Source: Flavobacteriia bacterium (GTDB lineage: Bacteria > Bacteroidota > Bacteroidia > Flavobacteriales > Flavobacteriaceae). From it: DNA of 5,635 bases. A program made the position numbers and the translations under genes. Location of the stretch: the NCBI GenBank assembly GCA_003973375.1, contig QNYL01000183.1, forward strand, positions 1 through 5,635, given 5' to 3'. Under the pieces are notes generated by a model that was not told where the DNA came from, searched no databases, and saw only the letters and a list, made by a program, of their open reading frames with translations. Below, piece by piece: positions 1 to 4,303 of the stretch (position 1 is its first letter; each line of letters opens with the position of its first letter).

Positions 1-17
1 AACATATTATAACCTTG

Positions 18-50
18 AAAAGCTATAGAAATAAATCTATAGCTTTTTTT
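18..50 (+). terminator. Intrinsic terminator of an upstream gene outside the window
   Basis: A perfect 12-bp stem pairs 18-29 (AAAAGCTATAGA) with 36-47 (TCTATAGCTTTT) around the 6-nt loop AATAAA, and the T-run continues to 50. This is a classic rho-independent terminator reading on the plus strand. It should end a plus-strand gene lying left of the window and insulate mnmA, whose promoter starts just downstream. Because the stem base is A/T-rich it could also work weakly in the other direction, but no minus-strand gene ends here. Confidence 0.85.
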
Positions 51-65
51 GTTTAGTGATATTTA

Positions 66-100
66 TTTGCTCGCTAGATATATCTGTTTTATTATCTTTG
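66..100 (+). promoter_or_regulatory. Bacteroidota-type promoter of mnmA
   Basis: TATCTTTG at 93-100 is an exact match to the TAnnTTTG -7 element. TTTG at 66-69 could be the -33 element, with a 23-nt spacer at the long end of the usual range. Transcription would start near 105-108, giving a leader of only 10-15 nt before the ATG at 119. This placement helps decide the gene start, because the longer reading frame that opens with an ATG at 56 would begin upstream of the promoter. Confidence 0.7.
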
Positions 101-118
101 TACAATAATTTCAAAAGT

Positions 119-1306
119 ATGAAAAGAGTTGTAGTAGGTCTTTCTGGTGGCGTTGATTCTAGCGTTGCTGCTTATTTATTAAAAGAGCAAGGATATGAGG
201 TTATAGGCCTATTTATGAAGAACTGGCATGATGATACGGTAACCATCTCCAATGAATGCCCGTGGCTGGAAGATAGTAATGATGCGATGCTTGTGGCAGA
301 AAAACTCGGAATACCTTTTCAGGTGGTCGATCTGAGTGAACAGTACAAAGAACGCATTGTAGATTATATGTTTCGTGAATACGAAATGGGAAGAACACCA
401 AATCCGGATGTTTTATGTAATCGTGAGATCAAATTTGATGTCTTTATGGATATCGCTCTCGGTCTTGGGGCCGATTTTGTGGCCACAGGACATTATTGTC
501 GTAAATCGCAAATCGAGAAAGATGGAGAGGCTGTTTATCAATTGCTTGCCGGTAAAGATGATAACAAGGATCAGTCTTATTTTTTATGTCAGCTCTCGCA
601 GGAACAACTCGAAAAATCATTATTTCCTATAGGAGAATTAACCAAACCGGAGGTTAGGACGATTGCGTCAGAACTCGACCTCGTAACTGCCGGAAAAAAG
701 GATTCGCAAGGTCTGTGTTTTATTGGGAAGGTTCGTTTACCGGAATTCCTTCAGCAACAGCTAAAACCCAAAGAAGGGATCATTGTTGATATTCCGAAGG
801 ATTCTCACATTTACGACAGAAAAATTCCTGATTTTAAAAATAAGGAGGAAAAACTGGAATTTTTTAGTAAAAAATATACATATACGGTGGATGATGGTAA
901 GATCATGGGCAAACATCACGGGGCGCATTATTTCACAAAAGGTCAGCGAAAAGGTCTGGCGGTGGGCGGAACGGTTGAACCCTTGTTTGTGATCGATACC
1001 GATGTAAAAGAAAATGTGATCTATACCGGTGAAGGGAAATCGCATCCCGGATTGTACAGAAATGTTTTGAAAGTGCAAAATGAAGATATTCACTGGGTAA
1101 GACCCGATCTTGAAATGAAAGATGGAGAGGAAATGGAAGTGGAGGCGAGGATACGCTATCGTCAGAAACTGGAAAAAGCAAAAATTTATAAATTCAACAG
1201 CGGACTCTTTGTAGAATTTGATGAGCCGCAATCGGCTATTTCAGAAGGACAGTTTGTGGCCTGGTATCAGGACGACGAATTGCTGGGCTCGGGAGTGATC
1301 TCTTAA
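119..1306 (+). CDS. mnmA: tRNA-specific 2-thiouridylase MnmA
   Basis: MnmA adds sulfur to C2 of the wobble uridine (U34) of tRNA-Lys, -Glu and -Gln: it adenylates the base with ATP, then transfers sulfur carried as a cysteine persulfide. It is cytoplasmic. The 395-residue protein shows the N-type ATP pyrophosphatase P-loop GLSGGVDSS at residues 7-15, [12 protein letters not shown] with catalytic Cys100 at 95-106, the VATGHY segment at 121-126, and DSQGLCFIG with the persulfide Cys200 at 195-203. The C-terminal beta-barrel region contains [13 protein letters not shown] (272-284) and ends in a recognisable GSGVIS. About 30 extra residues (roughly 224-256) lie between Cys200 and the GQRKG segment relative to E. 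coli MnmA; I recall similar insertions in flavobacterial homologues. I chose the ATG at 119 because it puts the P-loop at the usual distance from the N-terminus and follows the promoter box at 93-100. An in-frame ATG at 56 would add 21 unconserved residues. It has its own promoter and appears monocistronic or loosely linked to the next gene. Confidence 0.97.
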   Translation: MKRVVVGLSGGVDSSVAAYLLKEQGYEVIGLFMKNWHDDTVTISNECPWLEDSNDAMLVAEKLGIPFQVVDLSEQYKERIVDYMFREYEMGRTPNPDVLCNREIKFDVFMDIALGLGADFVATGHYCRKSQIEKDGEAVYQLLAGKDDNKDQSYFLCQLSQEQLEKSLFPIGELTKPEVRTIASELDLVTAGKKDSQGLCFIGKVRLPEFLQQQLKPKEGIIVDIPKDSHIYDRKIPDFKNKEEKLEFFSKKYTYTVDDGKIMGKHHGAHYFTKGQRKGLAVGGTVEPLFVIDTDVKENVIYTGEGKSHPGLYRNVLKVQNEDIHWVRPDLEMKDGEEMEVEARIRYRQKLEKAKIYKFNSGLFVEFDEPQSAISEGQFVAWYQDDELLGSGVIS

Positions 1307-1336
1307 CGGGTTTTCTTTTTATCCCGATATTTATTT

Positions 1337-1344
1337 TAAATTTG
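1337..1344 (+). promoter_or_regulatory. Candidate -7 box for the FabK/NMO-type gene
   Basis: TAAATTTG matches TAnnTTTG exactly and lies 30 nt before the ATG at 1375, inside the 68-nt gap after mnmA. No clear TTG -33 element is seen at the right distance (the region around 1311-1320 is a T-rich tract), so the promoter may be weak or the gene may also be read through from mnmA. No convincing terminator separates the two genes. Confidence 0.5.
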
Positions 1345-1374
1345 TTTGGCTATACATTTTTAAAATAAATTCAA

Positions 1375-2322
1375 ATGCAAAATAAGATCACTAAACTTTT
1401 TAAAATTAAATATCCGGTCATTCAGGGCGGAATGATCTGGGTAAGCGGATATAAACTGGCTTCTGCGGTAAGCAATGCGGGCGGTTTGGGTTTGATCGGT
1501 GCCGGATCAATGTATCCGGATGTTTTGCGTGAGCATATTCAAAAATGTAAAAAAGCTACCGATAAACCTTTCGGAGTGAATATTCCTCTTTTTTATCCGG
1601 ATCTGGAAGAGATTTTGAAGATCATTGTTGATGAAAAGGTAAAGATCGTTTTTACTTCAGCTGGAAATCCTAAACTTTACACTTCATTTTTTCATGAAAA
1701 CGGGATCAGGGTAGCTCATGTAGTGAGCAGTGTAAAATTTGCAATGAAATCGCAGGATGCCGGAGTGGATGCCGTGGTTGCCGAAGGGTTTGAGGCGGGA
1801 GGTCATAATGGAAAAGAGGAAACCACAACTTTTACCTTGATCCCGATGGTAAAGGAAAAGTTAAAAATTCCGTTGATCGCAGCCGGAGGTATCGGTACAG
1901 GAAGAGGTATGCTGGCAGCAATGGCTCTCGGGGCTGATGGTGTACAGATGGGCAGCAGGTTTGTTGCGAGTGAAGAATCTTCGGCACATATCAATTTTAA
2001 AAAGAAAGTGCTGGAAACCGAAGATGGCGGTACGGATCTCACTTTAAAGGAACTCATCCCGGTGCGTTTGATCAAAAACGATTTTTATCACAGGATCCGG
2101 GCCTTATACGATCAAAAGGCAGGCCTGGATGAAATAATTGAACTTCTCGGAAGAGCAAGGGCAAAACTGGGGATGTTTGAAGGAGATCTTGAAGAAGGAG
2201 AACTGGAAATAGGTCAGGTAGCCGGGCTGATTCATCAAATTAAACCTGCGGGAACTATTGTTGAGGAGATCATATCAGAATTCAGATCGGCTCAGAAGGA
2301 GATCGGGGAAGTGGAGTTTTGA
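1375..2322 (+). CDS. FMN-dependent nitronate monooxygenase / FabK-like enoyl-ACP reductase family protein
   Basis: This is a TIM-barrel flavoprotein of the 2-nitropropane dioxygenase superfamily. Members either oxidise nitronates (nitronate monooxygenase) or reduce enoyl-ACP in fatty-acid synthesis (FabK). The 315-residue length and full-length layout follow FabK. The N-terminal FMN-site segment is IQGGMIWV (16-23), followed by SNAGGLGLIGAG (33-44). DKPFGVNIPL is at 63-72, then AEGFEAGGHNG (136-146) with His144 in the position of the FabK catalytic histidine, and the phosphate-binding IAAGGIGTGRGM (168-179) and GADGVQMGSRF (187-197). The C-terminal IGQVAGLIHQI segment (279-289) also resembles FabK. 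Which reaction it performs cannot be settled from sequence alone; annotation pipelines usually call such flavobacterial proteins nitronate monooxygenase. The start at 1375 is the only sensible one and has an A-rich, SD-less leader. It converges with the sigma operon across a 171-bp gap. Confidence 0.88.
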   Translation: MQNKITKLFKIKYPVIQGGMIWVSGYKLASAVSNAGGLGLIGAGSMYPDVLREHIQKCKKATDKPFGVNIPLFYPDLEEILKIIVDEKVKIVFTSAGNPKLYTSFFHENGIRVAHVVSSVKFAMKSQDAGVDAVVAEGFEAGGHNGKEETTTFTLIPMVKEKLKIPLIAAGGIGTGRGMLAAMALGADGVQMGSRFVASEESSAHINFKKKVLETEDGGTDLTLKELIPVRLIKNDFYHRIRALYDQKAGLDEIIELLGRARAKLGMFEGDLEEGELEIGQVAGLIHQIKPAGTIVEEIISEFRSAQKEIGEVEF

Positions 2323-2351
2323 AGTTAAGATGCTGGAATTTTGCATCAGGA

Positions 2352-2376
2352 GATCCCCGTTGACACGGGGATGACA
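2352..2376 (-). repeat. REP/dRS3-like hairpin repeat, copy 1 (minus orientation)
   Basis: An 8-bp perfect stem, ATCCCCGT (2353-2360) with ACGGGGAT (2365-2372), closes a TGAC loop. Read on the minus strand, a TGTC tetranucleotide precedes the hairpin and a C follows it. It lies 29 nt after the stop of the FMN enzyme. No T-run follows on either strand, so it is a poor intrinsic terminator. It is a partner of the copy at 2408-2432 in opposite orientation. The naming as REP/dRS3-like is by resemblance only; genome-wide copy number is unseen. Confidence 0.6.
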
Positions 2377-2407
2377 GTCTTCGATAGAAAAATATTCTTA
2401 GGAAAGT

Positions 2408-2432
2408 TGTCATTCCCTTGCAAAAGGGAATC
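2408..2432 (+). repeat. REP/dRS3-like hairpin repeat, copy 2 (plus orientation)
   Basis: An 8-bp perfect stem, ATTCCCTT (2412-2419) with AAGGGAAT (2424-2431), closes the loop GCAA. It is preceded by TGTC (2408-2411) and followed by C. Aligned to the minus-strand reading of copy 1, 19 of 25 bases agree. Four of the six differences form two compensatory base-pair changes in the stem, and the other two are in the loop. ATTCCC-N8-GGGAAT is the core pattern of the neisserial dRS3 repeat, though that similarity alone does not show common origin. Confidence 0.6.
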
Positions 2433-2436
2433 TTTT
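2412..2436 (+). terminator. Possible terminator of the FMN enzyme gene formed by hairpin copy 2
   Basis: The 8-bp stem with a tetraloop at 2412-2431 is followed by CTTTTAATC and then a second T-tract around 2442-2447. It could terminate plus-strand transcription from the FMN enzyme gene, though the U-run is short. On the minus strand the same hairpin is followed by GACAAC, so it would not terminate the sigma operon this way, and no other good terminator for that operon is visible in 2323-2493. Confidence 0.35.
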
Positions 2437-2493
2437 AATCTATTTTTTAATCCTGATTACTCCGAAAATTACAATCTCAAATTTTAAATTGAC

Positions 2494-2976
2494 TCATTCC
2501 CCACCTTTCCTTCTGGCTGCATGTTTCCTTCGGTATTCTTCCAGTAATTTCCGGTTGAAATCGCGCTCGGCCTGATAGAGTAACAAAATTTTTTTGGGAG
2601 GAAGTATTTTTTTCAGATCATTAAATAATTTCAATTTAATATCGCTTTGTTTTTTTTCATTTTTAACCAGTATTTGTAAAAAATCCCCTGCTTCCTGATC
2701 GGTAAGGGCATTGATTCCCCCTTTTTCTCTGATCTTCATTTGCTCTTTTCTGAGTTCAACAATTTTTAAATTGTATAAACTTTCGGTATATTTATTGTAA
2801 ACCGGCCAGAATTTTTCGGCTTCTTTCGGACTCAGATCGAGTCTTTCGGTAATAAAAGCGGTTTTAAAGGCTCGTATCCGTTCTTTATTACCTCCATGCC
2901 GGTGCTGAGCAAAAGCAGAGGAAATACTTAATGTAAAAAAGATAGTTATCAGAAATATTTTTTTCATTTTTTTCAT
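2494..2976 (-). CDS. Secreted 'sensor of ECF-type sigma factor' family protein (Spy/CpxP-like helical)
   Basis: Last gene of the sigma operon; its ATG lies 3 nt after the stop of the membrane-protein gene, so the two are probably translationally coupled. The 160-residue product has a signal peptide: a lysine-rich start (MKKMKK), a hydrophobic core at 7-18 and a likely cleavage after SSAFA (19-23), so it should be exported to the periplasm. The mature part is charged, predicted all-helical, with the conserved-looking segment TERLDLSPKEAEKFWPVYNKY (43-63), then a helix-turn at 84-94 and LPPKKILLLYQAERDF (125-140), and a basic tail. The pattern recalls periplasmic Spy/CpxP-type chaperone-sensors and matches small flavobacterial proteins usually named 'sensor of ECF-type sigma factor'; that name is by family resemblance and the function is not proven. 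The first codons are a near duplicate (ATGAAAAAA twice), so initiation could be at 2976 or 2967. Confidence 0.82.
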   Translation of the reverse strand: MKKMKKIFLITIFFTLSISSAFAQHRHGGNKERIRAFKTAFITERLDLSPKEAEKFWPVYNKYTESLYNLKIVELRKEQMKIREKGGINALTDQEAGDFLQILVKNEKKQSDIKLKLFNDLKKILPPKKILLLYQAERDFNRKLLEEYRRKHAARRKGGE

Positions 2977-2979
2977 TTT

Positions 2980-3567
2980 TTAATTATCGGGAATCCAGCT
3001 TTCCACATCGGTTTCAATCAAATAATCGGAAATATCTTCTTCTGAGATCATTTCAACAGCATAAAGATCATCATTATCGTCAATGAGCTCAGCGAGTTCA
3101 AAACTGTTGATCTGATCAGCGTTTAGATCAAGCCAGGTTTCTATATCATTATCGCTTAGCGAATTAAAATCAAGATCTTTGTCTTTATCAAATAAAGGGA
3201 AGATACTGAATAACAACAAAATTGATGCTGCAATGGAAAACCCGATGATGTTTTTTCGATTCTTTTTAAACAACTGGATCACCTTATTTTCTTTGTAAGA
3301 TGCTGTTTTAACTTCAAAATCCTTAAAATATCCGTCAGGAACCTTATAGCCTGTATTTTTAGGAATTGTTGAAACGTTTTCTTTGATCAGTCTCTTATCC
3401 AGTTGGTTAAAATAATTTTCAGGGACTTTAAATCCGGTCTCTTTTGGGATAATGGTCTCTTTTTCCTCCGGAAGATCAACAGTAAAATCCTTCAGATAAT
3501 TTTCGGGGATCTTAAAACCTGTTCCTTTGGTTTTTATCTTTTTCAATATGTCCTTTTCCTGATCCAT
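2980..3567 (-). CDS. Single-pass membrane protein with three 28-residue N-terminal repeats; putative anti-sigma/regulatory partner
   Basis: This is the middle gene of the sigma operon, starting 4 nt after the sigma stop codon. The 195-residue product has three parts. Residues 1-106 are cytoplasmic, with three copies of K-x-T-G-[FY]-K-[IV]-P-[ED]-[NG]-Y-[FL]-x-x-[FL] at 14-28, 42-56 and 70-84, exactly 28 residues apart. One transmembrane helix spans about 107-126 after the positive cluster KKNRKN (101-106), which implies N-in topology. Residues 127-195 are periplasmic, very acidic and rich in short helical pieces such as SDNDIETWLDL and SEEDISDYLIE. Single copies of a KVPEnYF-type motif occur near the N-terminus of Bacteroidota proteins encoded beside ECF sigma factors. 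From position and topology I infer an anti-sigma or signal-transducing role. It has no Cys or His, so it is not a zinc-binding (ZAS) anti-sigma factor, and no catalytic motif is visible. Confidence 0.8.
   Translation of the reverse strand: MDQEKDILKKIKTKGTGFKIPENYLKDFTVDLPEEKETIIPKETGFKVPENYFNQLDKRLIKENVSTIPKNTGYKVPDGYFKDFEVKTASYKENKVIQLFKKNRKNIIGFSIAASILLLFSIFPLFDKDKDLDFNSLSDNDIETWLDLNADQINSFELAELIDDNDDLYAVEMISEEDISDYLIETDVESWIPDN
3316..3528 (-). repeat. Coding tandem repeat, three units with an 84-bp period
   Basis: The conserved 15-codon cores lie at 3484-3528, 3400-3444 and 3316-3360, spaced exactly 84 bp. The protein motif is well kept (T-G-aromatic-K-hydrophobic-P, then Y four residues after the next acidic residue's proline), while the DNA differs mostly at third codon positions. 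This points to an old in-frame triplication held by selection on the protein rather than a recent slippage repeat. Confidence 0.8.
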
Positions 3568-3571
3568 TTTA

Positions 3572-4123
3572 TTAATTTTCTTCAGTTAAATAAGCTTCGA
3601 TCTTTTTTCTTGCATGATGGTAGGAAGCTTTTAATCCGCCTACGGAAGTTTCAAGGATTTCAGAGATGTCTTCGTATTTCATTTCATCAAAATACCTCAT
3701 ATTAAACACGAGCTGCTGCTTTTGTGGCAGGCGAACCAGTGCTTTTTGCAGCTTCAGCTGAATCTCATCTCCTTCAAAATACACATCGGATTCTAAATTA
3801 TCAACCAATTTTTGTCTGATCTCATCGCTGTCAACCTTTTGCATGATCGCCTTTTTATTGATGTGAGAAATAGCCTCATTGGTTGCAATTCTGTATATCC
3901 ACGAGTACAACTTGCTGTTTCCTTTAAAATTTCTAATATTTTTAAAGATCTTGATAAAAGTATTTTGCAAAACATCATCAGTGTCATCATGTGAGATTAC
4001 CATCTTCCGGATATGCCAATACATGCGTTCTTTATAAAGATCAAAGAGTTCTTTAAAAGCTTTATTCTGCGTATTCTTATCCTGTAATTGTTTTACAAGT
4101 ACTTTTTCGTCTATCACAAACAA
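3572..4123 (-). CDS. RNA polymerase sigma factor, ECF subfamily (non-AUG start)
   Basis: A 183-residue two-domain sigma-70 family protein that would direct RNA polymerase to a specific promoter set. Region 2 covers about 23-91: LFDLYKERMYWHIRKM (26-41), the region 2.2 core TDDVLQNTFIKIFKNI (48-63) and YSWIYRIATNEAISHINKK (73-91). After a linker comes region 4 (about 122-178), with LPQKQQLVFNMRYF (132-145) and the helix-turn-helix YEDISEILETSVGGLKASYHHARKKI (150-175). There is no region 1.1 or 3, as expected for ECF. An in-frame TAA lies at 4127-4129, and the only starts before region 2 are TTG at 4121-4123 or GTG at 4115-4117; the first in-frame ATG is codon 34, inside region 2.1. The GTG would give M-IDEKVL, which resembles flavobacterial relatives I recall, so the true start may be 4117. 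First gene of a three-gene operon. Confidence 0.93.
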   Translation of the reverse strand: MFVIDEKVLVKQLQDKNTQNKAFKELFDLYKERMYWHIRKMVISHDDTDDVLQNTFIKIFKNIRNFKGNSKLYSWIYRIATNEAISHINKKAIMQKVDSDEIRQKLVDNLESDVYFEGDEIQLKLQKALVRLPQKQQLVFNMRYFDEMKYEDISEILETSVGGLKASYHHARKKIEAYLTEEN

Positions 4124-4145
4124 TTCTTATTTACTCTTAAGACTA

Positions 4146-4153
4146 CGAATATA
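4146..4153 (-). promoter_or_regulatory. Weak candidate -7 box for the sigma operon
   Basis: On the minus strand TATATTCG differs from TAnnTTTG at one position and lies 22 nt upstream of the TTG start, close to the spacing seen for the other genes here. No TTG -33 element is visible further upstream. ECF operons are often self-transcribed from a different promoter type, so this is only a candidate. Confidence 0.25.
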
Positions 4154-4176
4154 TAAAAAGGTTTAAAATAAATACT

Positions 4177-4187
4177 ACTTTTAAAGT
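4177..4187. promoter_or_regulatory. Short palindrome in the divergent intergenic region
   Basis: ACTTT-T-AAAGT is a perfect 5+5 bp inverted repeat with a one-base centre. It lies about 54 nt upstream of the sigma start and 86 nt upstream of the helicase promoter box. It could be an operator half-site pair, but in DNA this AT-rich such palindromes arise by chance. The rest of 4124-4303 shows only AT-rich tracts. Confidence 0.15.
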
Positions 4188-4272
4188 GGTTGATTAATAG
4201 CTATTTAAAGAAGTTTTTTTAAAATAGGATAAATATTGGTCGTATCATAGCGATTTAACCTTAACAATTGAG

Positions 4273-4280
4273 TATTTTTG
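4273..4280 (+). promoter_or_regulatory. Candidate -7 box for the helicase gene
   Basis: TATTTTTG is an exact TAnnTTTG match 23 nt before the ATG at 4304, giving a predicted leader of about 15-20 nt. No TTG lies 17-23 nt upstream, so the -33 element is weak or absent. Confidence 0.5.
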
Positions 4281-4303
4281 CGGGTTGATTTTTATGAAAT
4301 TCT

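Noticed and set aside
56..118. Extended N-terminus for MnmA from the ATG at 56
   Set aside because: It would start upstream of the TATCTTTG promoter box and add 21 residues before the conserved P-loop that MnmA proteins do not have.
761..1231. 156-codon open frame on the minus strand inside mnmA
   Set aside because: It lies wholly antisense to a well-supported gene, has low-complexity Phe/Ile/His-rich composition and matches no family; it is a shadow of the mnmA codon pattern.
1307..1326. CGGG...CCCG hairpin after mnmA as a terminator
   Set aside because: Only 4 bp of stem with a 12-nt loop and no clean T-run after it; too weak to call.
2437..2493. AT-rich stretch before the exported-protein stop as a terminator of the sigma operon
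   Set aside because: I found no stable stem followed by a T-run on the minus strand; only imperfect AT-rich symmetry around 2478-2493.
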